This document shows, one piece after another, positions 50,320 through 58,601 of a stretch of 64,000 nt of DNA (the first letter of the stretch is position 1; every line of letters starts with the position of its first letter). The position numbers were made by a program, and so were the translations under genes. Below the pieces are notes generated by a model that had not been told where the DNA came from, searched no databases, and worked only from the letters and a program-made list of their open reading frames with translations. Source of the DNA: Stenotrophomonas sp046736075 (GTDB lineage Bacteria > Pseudomonadota > Gammaproteobacteria > Xanthomonadales > Xanthomonadaceae). The stretch lies in contig NZ_CP177163.1 in NCBI RefSeq assembly GCF_046736075.1, positions 3,658,001-3,722,000 of the forward strand, given 5' to 3'.

Positions 50320-51261
50320 CTAGCGACCGTCCGCCGGCAGCCCCAGCAGTTCGTCCGGCAGCGCCGGCACCGGTGTGCGTTCGTCCTGCGCCTCGCGCCG
50401 CAGCCAGTCCATGAACGCGAGCGCGGTGGGACTGAGCGGGCGGTGTTCGGCATGGACCACGTAGTAGGCATAGCGCGCTTTCAGCGCCGGGCCGGGCAGC
50501 CGCACCAGTTCGTAACGCTGCAGGTACGGCTGGGCGATGTGCTTGCGCGCCAGCACCGCGCCGATCCCGTAGACCGCCGCGCGCATGGCGTCGGTGCTGT
50601 CGCTGAAGGTATGCAGCGCCGGCAGCTCCAGCCCGCGCACGCCGGCGGCACGGAACCAGTCGCGCCAGCCCTGCGGCGACATGTCGCTGATCAACGGCAG
50701 GCGGGCGATCTGCGCCGGCTCGCGCAGCGCGGCCACCCCGGCCAGCGCGGGCGAGGCGACCGGGCACAGCTCGTCGTCCATCAGATGGTGCGCGCGCAGT
50801 CCTGGCCACTGGCCCAGCCCGTAGCGGATGCCCAGCTCCGGCCCGTTTTCATCGAACCGCACCAGCTCGGTGCTGGTCTGCAGCTCGATGCGCATGCGCG
50901 GGTGCTGGAGCGTGAAGCGCGGCAGGCGTGGCACCAGCCAGCAGTACGACAGCGAGCGGATGGTGGTGATGCGCAGCGGCACGGTGTCCGCCTGCGGGTG
51001 CAGGTTGCCGGCCACCGCATTGAGATCGCTCAGCGCGGCTGCGGCGGCATCGGCCAGTTGCCGTCCTTCCACCGTGAGCCGTACCCCGCGTGCGTGGCGC
51101 TGGAACAGCACCGTCCCGAGCAGGTCTTCCAGCTTGCGGACGTGGTGGCTCACCGCGCTGGCGGTGAGATGCAGCTCCTGGGCGGCGTGCGCGAAATTCT
51201 GGTGACGCGCGGCAACCGCGAACACCCCCAGCGCAGGCAGCAGGGCAGGCCGAAGAATCAT
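50320..51261 (-). CDS. LysR-family transcriptional regulator (GcvA-like)
   Basis: 313-residue regulator. The helix-turn-helix is FAVAARHQNFAHAAQELHLTASAVSHHVRKLEDLLG, followed by VLFQRHARGVRLTVEG; the effector domain resembles GcvA-type members. The ATG at 51261 is fixed by the conserved start LPALGVF. It is divergent from an EamA permease gene, the usual arrangement of a LysR regulator and its target. A 13-base palindrome lies 10 bases before its start. Confidence 0.9.
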   Translation of the reverse strand: MILRPALLPALGVFAVAARHQNFAHAAQELHLTASAVSHHVRKLEDLLGTVLFQRHARGVRLTVEGRQLADAAAAALSDLNAVAGNLHPQADTVPLRITTIRSLSYCWLVPRLPRFTLQHPRMRIELQTSTELVRFDENGPELGIRYGLGQWPGLRAHHLMDDELCPVASPALAGVAALREPAQIARLPLISDMSPQGWRDWFRAAGVRGLELPALHTFSDSTDAMRAAVYGIGAVLARKHIAQPYLQRYELVRLPGPALKARYAYYVVHAEHRPLSPTALAFMDWLRREAQDERTPVPALPDELLGLPADGR

Positions 51262-51271
51262 GGTCGAGACC

Positions 51272-51284
51272 CAAATCAGATTTG
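51272..51284. promoter_or_regulatory. Palindrome in the LysR/EamA intergenic region
   Basis: CAAATC-A-GATTTG is a perfect palindrome in an AT-rich patch just upstream of lysR. Position and symmetry fit an autoregulatory LysR site; assignment is inference. Confidence 0.55.
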
Positions 51285-51422
51285 TGGCTTGCCCGGATAC
51301 TACGCGCTTGTGGGCCTGTCCCGGTAGGCGGATGCTGTGCCCCTGTCCCCCGGAGCCGATCCCATGTTGCCGTCCGCGAACGCCTGCCAGCCGCGCATCT
51401 GCCTGTTGTCCGGGGTGCGGCC

Positions 51423-52304
51423 ATGAGCGGCGCACCGCTCGCTGCGGCCCCGGCCGAACGCGACTGGCGCACGCCGCTGGAGCTGACCGTGCTCGGCGCG
51501 ATCTGGGGCTGCTCGTTCCTGTTCATGCGGGTGGCCGTGCCGTCCTTCGGCCCCTACGCCCTGGTCGAGGTGCGGCTGCTGCTCGGCGCGCTCGTGCTGC
51601 TGCCGTTCCTGTGGCAGGCCCGCGCGCAGTTCCCGGCCCGGCGCTGGCTGTGGCTGGCACCGATCGGCCTGATCAACTCGGCGATCCCGTTCGTGCTGTT
51701 CGCCTGGGCCGCACAACGGGCGCCGGCCGCGATCGGCGCGATCTGCAACGCGATGACGGTCCTGTTCGCGGCGCTGATCGCCTTCCTGTTCTTCGGCGAG
51801 AAGATCGGCATGCGGCGCGCCATCGCCCTGCTGGTCGGCTTCGCCGGCGTGGTGGTGCTGGCCACCGCCAAGGTGTCCGGGCTGAGCATCGGCGCGGCCG
51901 TGGTGGCCGGCGCCCTGGCCGCGCTGCTGTACGGCCTGGGCGTGAACCTGGTCAAGCGCCACATGACCGGCCTGCCGCCGGCGGCCTCGGCCGGTGCCAC
52001 GCTGGGCTGCGCGGCGATCCTGCTGCTGCCGATGGCACTCACCCATTGGCCCACCGCCCCGATTCCGGTGCTCGCCTGGGCCTGCGCCATCGCCCTGGGC
52101 GTGGTCTGCACCGGCCTGGCCTTCCTGATGTTCTACCGCCTCATCGCACGCATCGGCCCGGCCCGCGCGTCCACGGTGACCTACCTCGTGCCGATGTTCG
52201 GCGCGCTGTTTGCGTGGCTGTTCCTCGGCGAGCCGGTGACCTGGGCGATGGTCGTCGCCGGCGCCCTGATCCTCGGCAGCGTGGCGGCCTCGCAGAAGCG
52301 ATAG
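51423..52304 (+). CDS. EamA/DMT-superfamily permease
   Basis: 293-residue ten-helix transporter with two EamA repeats: LTVLGAIWGCSFLFMRVAV at the start and GPARASTVTYLVPMFGALFAWLFLGEPV in the second half. The LysR gene is divergent and likely controls it. Exported compound unknown. It is convergent with the cyclophilin gene (12-base gap). Confidence 0.87.
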   Translation: MSGAPLAAAPAERDWRTPLELTVLGAIWGCSFLFMRVAVPSFGPYALVEVRLLLGALVLLPFLWQARAQFPARRWLWLAPIGLINSAIPFVLFAWAAQRAPAAIGAICNAMTVLFAALIAFLFFGEKIGMRRAIALLVGFAGVVVLATAKVSGLSIGAAVVAGALAALLYGLGVNLVKRHMTGLPPAASAGATLGCAAILLLPMALTHWPTAPIPVLAWACAIALGVVCTGLAFLMFYRLIARIGPARASTVTYLVPMFGALFAWLFLGEPVTWAMVVAGALILGSVAASQKR

Positions 52305-52316
52305 GCGCCGCCGGCG

Positions 52317-53216
52317 TTACCGCACCGGCACCGGAATATTGCACAGGTCGATATGCCCGGCCGGGCGCTTGTAGAAGTCGTCCACCCGGTTGCGGCGCGC
52401 CTCCACCGTATCGGCGAAGGTTTTCGAATCGGTGCGCAGCACCTGCAGCGCCGGCCGTTCCGCCGCCGGCACATCACTGGCGCGCTGGATCGAGCGGATC
52501 GGTGTGCGCTGCGCGGCATCGGCGTAGAACCCCATCGGCGCCGGCCCACGCGGCAGTGCGCTGAGCAGTTCCATGCCCTGCAGTACGCGGCCCACCAGCG
52601 TGATGTTGCGGTCCAGCTGGCGCGGCGACTGCCCGGTCACCACGTACAGTTCCGCCCCGATGCTGCTGTCTTCCTCGTTGCTGCGCCCGGCACCCAGCGC
52701 GCCATAGCAGTGCGCCAGCCAGGTCTTGCCGTCCTGCGCGTCCTGGCCCACGGCGAAACCATCGACGAAACCGGTGCGGTCGGCCCAGCCATCGCGATCC
52801 GGCAGCACCGCCACCTTCAGGCCCGTGCTGTCGCGCTGGAACTCGGCCGGCAGTTTGCGCTTGGCCGAACCCAGTGGCTTGGCCTTGGCCGCATCGTCGG
52901 CATCGGCATCGCCGAACTGCACCACGAAATTGTCCTGTGCCCGGTAGATGCTCTCGCCGTCCCAGAAGTGCTCATGGGCCAGGGTCTGGATGTTGGCCAC
53001 ATGCGCCGGCGCGAAGTCCGGGGCCAGCTCGATGATGACCCGGCCGCTGTCCAGGTTCATGTACAGCAGGTTGGCCGGGTCCGGCGTGCGCCAGTCGCTG
53101 TCCGGCGAGGCCGCCAGGATCTGCTGCGGGCTGCGGTAAGGCGTTGCGGCCGAGACGAGGGAGGGCAGCACACAGGCCAGGGCGAGGGCGAGCAGGGCAG
53201 GACGACGTAGCGACAT
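52317..53216 (-). CDS. Periplasmic cyclophilin-type peptidyl-prolyl isomerase
   Basis: 299-residue exported protein with signal peptide RRPALLALALACVLPSLVSA. The cyclophilin core has VIIELAPDFAPAHVANIQTLAHEHFWDGESIYRAQDNFVVQFGD, a large insertion (KAKPLGSAKRKLPAEF), and the later segment LDRNITLVGRVLQGMELLSALPRG. A C-terminal extension of about 60 residues follows. The active-site Arg of human cyclophilin A is replaced or shifted (IYRAQDNFV), so catalytic efficiency is uncertain. It is divergent from the PadR gene. Confidence 0.87.
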   Translation of the reverse strand: MSLRRPALLALALACVLPSLVSAATPYRSPQQILAASPDSDWRTPDPANLLYMNLDSGRVIIELAPDFAPAHVANIQTLAHEHFWDGESIYRAQDNFVVQFGDADADDAAKAKPLGSAKRKLPAEFQRDSTGLKVAVLPDRDGWADRTGFVDGFAVGQDAQDGKTWLAHCYGALGAGRSNEEDSSIGAELYVVTGQSPRQLDRNITLVGRVLQGMELLSALPRGPAPMGFYADAAQRTPIRSIQRASDVPAAERPALQVLRTDSKTFADTVEARRNRVDDFYKRPAGHIDLCNIPVPVR

Positions 53217-53333
53217 GGCGGACCCGTTCAGGATGTATCCGCCGATTGTGCGCGAAGCGTGGCTGCCGCCGCCAGCACGGACCCTGACGGCCGGCACGGT
53301 GACTAACGGCACGTTCGCTATAGCTGACTTCAC

Positions 53334-53356
53334 ACTAGTGTTGACTCCACGCTAGT
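53334..53356. promoter_or_regulatory. Operator candidate for the PadR regulator
   Basis: ACTAGTGT and ACGCTAGT form an inverted repeat (seven of eight matching) separated by seven bases. It ends 11 bases before the padR start codon and overlaps TTGACT, a -35-like hexamer. Autorepression is the usual mode for PadR-type regulators. Confidence 0.6.
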
Positions 53357-53367
53357 TGGAGACCGCC

Positions 53368-53733
53368 ATGAGCGACCTCGATGCCCAGCTGAAGAAATTC
53401 CAGAAAGAGCTCAGTGCCGGCACGGTTTCGCTGGCCCTGCTGGCGGTGCTGGCCAAGGCCGGCGAACCGCTCTACGGCTACCTGATCGCCAAGGAGCTGG
53501 AACGGGTGGGCGAGGGGGTGCTGAGCGGCAAGCAGAGCGCCCTGTACCCGGTACTGCGCAACCTGGAAGGGGCCGGGCTGCTGGAAAGCCATGTCGAACC
53601 GTCGATGGCCGGTCCGCCGCGACGCTACTACCGCATCAATGACCGCGGCCGCGAGGTACTGGAGCAGTGGATCCAGGCCTGGCGCGCCACCCGCGATTCC
53701 GTCGATTCCGTGTTGGAGGGGGTACTGCAATGA
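53368..53733 (+). CDS. PadR-family transcriptional regulator
   Basis: 121-residue winged-helix regulator: VSLALLAVLAKAGEPLYGYLIAKELE, then GKQSALYPVLRNLEGAGLLES and the wing GPPRRYYRINDRGREVL. GGAGA is placed before the ATG at 53368. Its stop overlaps the start of the HAAS/sensor membrane protein by four bases, the standard PadR-HAAS pairing. Confidence 0.92.
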   Translation: MSDLDAQLKKFQKELSAGTVSLALLAVLAKAGEPLYGYLIAKELERVGEGVLSGKQSALYPVLRNLEGAGLLESHVEPSMAGPPRRYYRINDRGREVLEQWIQAWRATRDSVDSVLEGVLQ

Positions 53734-54740
53734 ACGACCCGACCACGGCAGGCAGCAGCCTGCCCACCACCATTCCGCAGTACCTGGCGCAGCTGCGCGA
53801 CGCCCTGCACGATGCCGATCCGGCGATGGTGCAGGACGCCCTTTACGATGCCGAGGAATACCTGCGCTCGGAGCTGGCCGCCCAGCCGGGCCGCAGCGAG
53901 GCCGAGGTGATCGCCGATGTCGCCGGCAGCTATGGCGCCCCGGACGAAGTGGCCGAGATCTACCGGGAAACCGAAATCACCGTGAGCCGCGCGCTGCGCA
54001 CGCCCACCGCCGGTGCGGTGCCGGTACGCCGTGCCCCGCCCGTTGCGGCTGGCGTTGCCGCGGGTGTGGCGGGCGCGACGGCCGCCACCGCCGTGCCGCC
54101 GCCGCAGGCACCGGCCAAGCCGCGCTCGCTGCTGGCACGCTTCTTCGGCGTGGCGCTGGAAGCGCGCACCTACGGCGCCCTGTTCTACATGCTGCTGTCG
54201 CTGGCGACCGGCATCTTCTTCTTTACGTGGGTCGTCACCGGGTTGTCGCTGTCGCTGGGATTGCTGATCCTGATCATCGGCATACCGCTCACGGTGCTGT
54301 TCTTCGGCTCGGTACGTGGCCTGGCGCTGCTGGAAGGGCGGCTGGTGGAAGCGCTGCTGGGCGAGCGCATGCCGCGCCGGCCGCGCTATGCCGACCGCAG
54401 CCGCAGCTGGCTGCAGCGGATCGGCGACATGTTCACCGACGGCCGCACCTGGCTGACCCTGCTGTACTTCGTGCTGATGCTGCCGTTGGGCATCGTGTAC
54501 TTCACCATCGCCGTCACGCTGCTGTCGGTGTCGCTGGGCTTCATCTGGGCGCCGGTGGCGGCGCTGTTCACCGGCACGATGCCGGGCATCTACATCGATG
54601 GCGATCAGATGCTGTCGATCTGGGCCACGCCGCTGCTGGCCGTGACCGGGATCCTGCTGCTGTTCGTGACCATGCACCTGGCACGCGGCATCGGCCATCT
54701 GCACGGCCAGCTCGCCAAGCACCTGCTGGTCCGCCTGTAA
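53730..54740 (+). CDS. HAAS/DUF1700 plus sensor-domain membrane protein
   Basis: 336-residue protein. The N-terminal helical HAAS-like domain spans about 10-80 (IPQYLAQLRDALHDADPAMVQDALYDAEEYL). An Ala/Pro linker leads to a membrane domain with about five helices (LFYMLLSLATGIFFFTWVV onward) of the putative-sensor type. Such proteins are found with PadR regulators and may sense envelope stress. The gene is coupled to padR through ATGA. Function inferred from context only. Confidence 0.8.
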   Translation: MNDPTTAGSSLPTTIPQYLAQLRDALHDADPAMVQDALYDAEEYLRSELAAQPGRSEAEVIADVAGSYGAPDEVAEIYRETEITVSRALRTPTAGAVPVRRAPPVAAGVAAGVAGATAATAVPPPQAPAKPRSLLARFFGVALEARTYGALFYMLLSLATGIFFFTWVVTGLSLSLGLLILIIGIPLTVLFFGSVRGLALLEGRLVEALLGERMPRRPRYADRSRSWLQRIGDMFTDGRTWLTLLYFVLMLPLGIVYFTIAVTLLSVSLGFIWAPVAALFTGTMPGIYIDGDQMLSIWATPLLAVTGILLLFVTMHLARGIGHLHGQLAKHLLVRL

Positions 54741-54742
54741 CC

Positions 54743-54806
54743 GTAGTGCCGGCCGCCGGCCGGCTCCAGACGGCGATGGAACGGAGCCGGCCAGCAGCCG
54801 GCTCCG
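54743..54806 (+). repeat. GTAG-headed REP hairpin followed by a second GC-rich hairpin
   Basis: Two bases after the stop of the sensor gene comes GTAG plus the hairpin TGCCGGCCGCCGGCCGGC. It is followed at 54782-54806 by CGGAGCCGGC-CAGCA-GCCGGCTCCG, a perfect 10-bp stem. Both lie between convergent genes and look like REP/SMAG units with possible transcript-end function. Confidence 0.78.
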
Positions 54807-54812
54807 TCGGCG

Positions 54813-56132
54813 TCACCCGGCCTTCTTGCGGATCGGGGTGACGTTGCTGGCGGCCTTGGCCGCCTTTTTCGGTTTGGCGGCGGCGGCCTGCGCGTTGGCG
54901 GCCGCGAAGAAATCGCGCACCTTCGGGTACACCGTTTCGCGCCAGCGGCGGCCGCTGAAAATGCCGTAATGGCCGGCACCTTCCACGATGAAGTGCTCGC
55001 GGCGCCCGGCCGGGATGCCGGTGCACAGGGCCTGCGCCGCTTCGGTCTGGCCGAGGCCGGCGATATCGTCCAGCTCGCCCTCGATGCTCAGCAGTGCGGT
55101 GCCGGTGATCGCGGCGGGGTCCACGCGCTCACCCTGCACATACCACTCGCCGCGCGGCAGCAGGAACTCCTGGAACACCACGCGGATCGTGTCGAGGTAG
55201 TACTTGGCCGGCATGTCCAGCACGGCGTTGTACTCGTCGTAGAAGCGGCGGTGCGCGTCGGCATCCTCCATGTCGCCCTTGACCAGGTCGGCATAGAAAT
55301 CCCAGTGCGAACTGAAGTGACGGCTCGGGTTCATCGACAGGAACCCGGCGTGCTGCAGGAAGCCCGGATACACGCGGCGGCCGGCACCGGGGTAGGTGGC
55401 CGGTACGGTGTGGATCACGTTGTTCTCGAACCACGACAGCGGGTTCTGCGTGGCCAGGTTGTTCACTGCGGTGGGGCTGCAGCGCGCATCGATCGGGCCG
55501 CCCATCATCACCAGCGAACGCGGCGTCGGTTCGCCACGGCTGGCCATCAGCGACACCGCGGCCAGCACCGGCACCGTCGGTTGGCACACGCTCACCACGT
55601 GCAGCGTGTCACCGCCCAGGTGACGGATGAACTCCTGCACATAGGCGATGTAATCCTCCAGCCCGAACTCGCCTTCGCTGCCGGGCACCATGCGCGCGTC
55701 AACCCAGTCGGTGACGTACACGCGGTGATCGCGCAGCAGCGTGCGCACGGTGTCGCGCAGCAGCGTGGCGTGGTGGCCGGACAGCGGCGCCACCACCAGC
55801 ACGAACGGCTGGTTGAGCATGGTGTTGAGCTGGTCCGCTTCGTTGCTGTGGCGCTTGAAGCGCAGCAGCTTGCAGAACGGCTTGGTGATTTCTTCGTGGA
55901 CGACGATCGGCACGCGCTCGCCATCGACATCGATTTCGTTGATGCCCCATTCGGGCTTCTCGTAATCCTTGCCGATGCGATGGAACAGCTCGTTCACCGC
56001 CGCAAGACGATCGGCGCCAGGCATCTGCGACCACCAGTGCCCCTGGTTGGCGAAGAACTTCGCGTTGGCCTGGGCCTGGTGCACCCAGGGGGCGAGCAGG
56101 TTGCGGGTCAATTCATGCAGCTGATAAAGCAT
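54813..56132 (-). CDS. phaZ: Intracellular polyhydroxyalkanoate depolymerase
   Basis: 439-residue alpha/beta-hydrolase of the PhaZ family. The nucleophile elbow is HVVSVCQPTVPVLAA, with the catalytic Cys characteristic of intracellular PHB depolymerases. The N-terminus MLYQLHELTRNLLAPWVHQAQANAKFF is typical. GAGHYGIFSGRRWRETVYPKVRDF carries the C-terminal catalytic His. The tail is Lys/Ala-rich, like those binding storage granules. No synthase or phasin gene lies in the window, so the presence of PHA storage cannot be judged. Confidence 0.92.
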   Translation of the reverse strand: MLYQLHELTRNLLAPWVHQAQANAKFFANQGHWWSQMPGADRLAAVNELFHRIGKDYEKPEWGINEIDVDGERVPIVVHEEITKPFCKLLRFKRHSNEADQLNTMLNQPFVLVVAPLSGHHATLLRDTVRTLLRDHRVYVTDWVDARMVPGSEGEFGLEDYIAYVQEFIRHLGGDTLHVVSVCQPTVPVLAAVSLMASRGEPTPRSLVMMGGPIDARCSPTAVNNLATQNPLSWFENNVIHTVPATYPGAGRRVYPGFLQHAGFLSMNPSRHFSSHWDFYADLVKGDMEDADAHRRFYDEYNAVLDMPAKYYLDTIRVVFQEFLLPRGEWYVQGERVDPAAITGTALLSIEGELDDIAGLGQTEAAQALCTGIPAGRREHFIVEGAGHYGIFSGRRWRETVYPKVRDFFAAANAQAAAAKPKKAAKAASNVTPIRKKAG

Positions 56133-56174
56133 GACGTCCGAATATGTATGGTCTTATGTTGCCGCGCAGCATAG

Positions 56175-56195
56175 CGCACCCGTCAACCGGGTGCG
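56175..56195 (-). terminator. Hairpin between the methyltransferase and phaZ genes
   Basis: CGCACCCG and CGGGTGCG form an 8-bp stem with a five-base loop, 34 bases after the methyltransferase stop and upstream of phaZ's start on the other side. It could end read-through on the minus strand. Confidence 0.5.
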
Positions 56196-56228
56196 TTAAT
56201 ACGGGGAGCGTCTCATTTGCCGGTGCGA

Positions 56229-56825
56229 TCAGGGCGCGCCGCGTTCCAGCGCCGCCGCCTCGCCGGCCAGCGCCGGCGAGAGCCAGCAGTGCGAGCCCAG
56301 CGCCGTGAAGCCGACCGACTTGAGCTGGCTGCGGTACCAGCGCGCCGGGCGCGCCTGGAAGCCCTCGTGGTCGCCTTCGAAGGCATCGTCGGCGCTGAAG
56401 GTCTCCAGGAAGGCGATGCCGCCGGTCAGCTCGGCAAACCCGGCCAGCGCCGGGCGCAGTTCGCGGCTGGGCACGTAGTGCATCACATCCGAGCACACCA
56501 GCAGGTCCACCGGCGCGCACGGGCGCAGCCACGCGAAGTCGCCGACCCGGGCCAGGTGCAGATTGCGGCTGCGGCCATACCGGTGCACGGCGTACTCGCT
56601 GCTGTCGAAACCGAGGTACTGCACGCGCGGGCGCAGCTTCAGCAGCGGCGCGCGCCAGGCGCCTTCGCCGCAGCCGATGTCCAGCACGCTGCGGATTGGA
56701 CGTTCCAGGTAGTACTCGGCGCTGGCCACGGCCAGGGCGACCTTGCGTGCCAGGCGTGCGGCACCGCCGGTCTGGTCGGGTTGGTACCAGCGCTGGAAAT
56801 AGGCCTGGTCGTAGGTCTTGTGCAT
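56229..56825 (-). CDS. Class I SAM-dependent methyltransferase
   Basis: 198-residue protein with the SAM-binding motif SVLDIGCGEGAWRAPLL and downstream acidic post-I motif LGFDSSEYAVHRYG. Motif IV is DLLVCSDVMHYVP. The N-terminus has the common KTYDQAYFQRWY segment. The start at 56825 is chosen from this conserved beginning, although no ribosome site is clear and an in-frame ATG exists at 56885. Substrate unknown. It is divergent from hemJ. Confidence 0.8.
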   Translation of the reverse strand: MHKTYDQAYFQRWYQPDQTGGAARLARKVALAVASAEYYLERPIRSVLDIGCGEGAWRAPLLKLRPRVQYLGFDSSEYAVHRYGRSRNLHLARVGDFAWLRPCAPVDLLVCSDVMHYVPSRELRPALAGFAELTGGIAFLETFSADDAFEGDHEGFQARPARWYRSQLKSVGFTALGSHCWLSPALAGEAAALERGAP

Positions 56826-56947
56826 GAAAGGAGCCGGGCAACGGAAGAAACGGACGCCATCGTACTGCGTCAAACCGTCGCGCATGCGCGGCAGGGGTGA
56901 ATGGGTGAAAATGGGACACTTCCCACGCCAGCCGATGGAGCGAGCAC

Positions 56948-57397
56948 ATGTATCTCTGGGTCAAGACGTTCCATCTGCTGTTCGTGGTGGCGTGGATGGC
57001 GGCGGTGTTCTACCTGCCACGGATTCTGGTCAATCTCAGCGAGACCGCCGGCCAGCTGCCGGTGACCGAGCGCCTGCAGTTGATGGGCCTGCGCCTGTAC
57101 CGGTTCGGCCACATGATGTTCGGCTTCGCGCTGATCCTGGGCCTGGTGCTGTGGCTGGGCTACCGGGTGATCCCGGACTTCCCGACGATGGCACCGCCCG
57201 GTGCGGCGGCCTGGCTGCATGCCAAGCTGGGCCTGGTGGTGCTGCTGCTGGTGTACTACTCGTGGACCGGACGCCTGTTGAAGGCGTCGGTGAAGGGCAG
57301 GGCGCTGCCGTCGTCGCGCGCGCTGCGCTGGTTCAACGAGTTGCCGCTGGTGCTGTTCATCGGCGTGGTGTGGCTGGTGCTCGCCAAGCCGTTCTGA
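56948..57397 (+). CDS. hemJ: HemJ-type protoporphyrinogen IX oxidase (UPF0093/CopD-like)
   Basis: 149-residue protein with four membrane helices. The opening YLWVKTFHLLFVVAWMAAVFYLPRILV carries the conserved His and the LPR segment of HemJ. HAKLGLVVLLLVYYSW carries the second conserved Lys-containing helix, and the GHMMFGF His is a further candidate haem ligand. HemJ converts protoporphyrinogen to protoporphyrin in many bacteria lacking HemG or HemY. Databases sometimes label such proteins CopD-family; the length and the first helix favour HemJ. Confidence 0.75.
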   Translation: MYLWVKTFHLLFVVAWMAAVFYLPRILVNLSETAGQLPVTERLQLMGLRLYRFGHMMFGFALILGLVLWLGYRVIPDFPTMAPPGAAAWLHAKLGLVVLLLVYYSWTGRLLKASVKGRALPSSRALRWFNELPLVLFIGVVWLVLAKPF

Positions 57398-57466
57398 CGT
57401 TGCGCGCCGGGCCCCGCAGTGGCCGTCAGGCCCCTCGGCGAAGGGCCTCGAAACGGCAGAGCAGCC

Positions 57467-57502
57467 CAAAAAAAACCGGACGCCTGCGCGTCCGGTTTTT
57501 TT
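57467..57502. terminator. Bidirectional intrinsic terminator between hemJ and accA
   Basis: ACCGGACGC-CTGC-GCGTCCGGT is flanked by an A tract on the left and a T tract on the right, so it can terminate both convergent transcripts. Confidence 0.92.
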
Positions 57503-57520
57503 GTCTGCCTGGCAGGCCGA

Positions 57521-58480
57521 TCAGGCCGCTTCGTACGCGCCGTAACTGCGCAGGCGCTCGTAGCGCTTCTGCAGCAGGTCGCCGGTGGACAGCTTTTCCA
57601 GCTGGTCCAGTTCGTTGAGCAGCACTGCCTTGAGGCGCTTGGCCATCTGGGTCGGGTTGCGGTGGGCACCGCCGGTGGGCTCGCGCACCACCTTGTCGAC
57701 CAGGCCCAGGCCCTTCAGGCGCGGGGCGGTCAGGCCGAGCTGTTCGGCCGCGTCCTTGGCCTTGCCGGCGTCCTTCCAGAGGATCGAGGCACAGCCTTCC
57801 GGGCTGATCGTGGAGTACACGCTGTATTCCAGCATCACCGTGCGGTCGCCAACGCCCAGCGCCAGCGCGCCACCGGAGCCGCCTTCGCCGATCACGGTGC
57901 AGATCACCGGGACCTTCAGTTCGGCCATCTCCATCAGGTTGCGGGCGATCGCCTCGGACTGGCCGCGCGATTCGGCGTCGATGCCCGGCCAGGCACCGGC
58001 GGTATCGATCAGGGTCAGCACCGGCAGGCCGAAACGTTCGGCCATCTTCATCAGGCGCAGGGCCTTGCGGTAGCCCTCCGGCTTGGGCATGCCGAAGTTG
58101 CGTTTGATCTTTTCCTTGGTGTCGCGGCCCTTCTGGTGCCCGATCAGCATCACCGGGCGGCCACCGATGCGGGCCAGGCCGCCGATGATCGCCTTGTCGT
58201 CGGCAAAGGCGCGGTCGCCGGCCAGTTCCTGGAACTCATCGCAGATGATGCGGATGTAGTCGGCGGTATAGGGGCGCGAGGGGTGACGGGCCAGCTGCAG
58301 GATCTGCCACGAGGTCAGGTTGCGGAAGATCTGCGCGGTGCGCACCCGCAGCTTGTCCTGCAGGGCGTGCACCTCGGCCTCGACATTGACCGCAGGACCG
58401 GCGCTGGCGCTGCGCAGTTCCTGGATCTTCGCCTCCAGATCAGCGATGGGTTGCTCGAAGTCGAGGTAGTTCGGATTCAT
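57521..58480 (-). CDS. accA: Acetyl-CoA carboxylase carboxyltransferase alpha subunit
   Basis: Alpha subunit of the carboxyltransferase that makes malonyl-CoA for fatty acid synthesis, 319 residues. The conserved start NYLDFEQPIADLEAKIQEL and the active-site segments IDTAGAWPGIDAE, IGEGGSGGALALGVGD and TVMLEYSVYSTISPEGCASILWKD are all present. The partner accD lies elsewhere. It follows dnaE and a lipoprotein gene on the same strand, the common order in this family. Confidence 0.97.
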   Translation of the reverse strand: MNPNYLDFEQPIADLEAKIQELRSASAGPAVNVEAEVHALQDKLRVRTAQIFRNLTSWQILQLARHPSRPYTADYIRIICDEFQELAGDRAFADDKAIIGGLARIGGRPVMLIGHQKGRDTKEKIKRNFGMPKPEGYRKALRLMKMAERFGLPVLTLIDTAGAWPGIDAESRGQSEAIARNLMEMAELKVPVICTVIGEGGSGGALALGVGDRTVMLEYSVYSTISPEGCASILWKDAGKAKDAAEQLGLTAPRLKGLGLVDKVVREPTGGAHRNPTQMAKRLKAVLLNELDQLEKLSTGDLLQKRYERLRSYGAYEAA

Positions 58481-58601
58481 CGGAAGCCGTCGTGAAGTAA
58501 AGAGGGAAAGTGTAGCCGAATGCGCCGAAAAGCCCCGTACGCCGTCGTCTGGAAAGGCGACGGTAGCGCAGCGGGGCCAACCACGCCAGCCGTGGCGTGG
58601 C

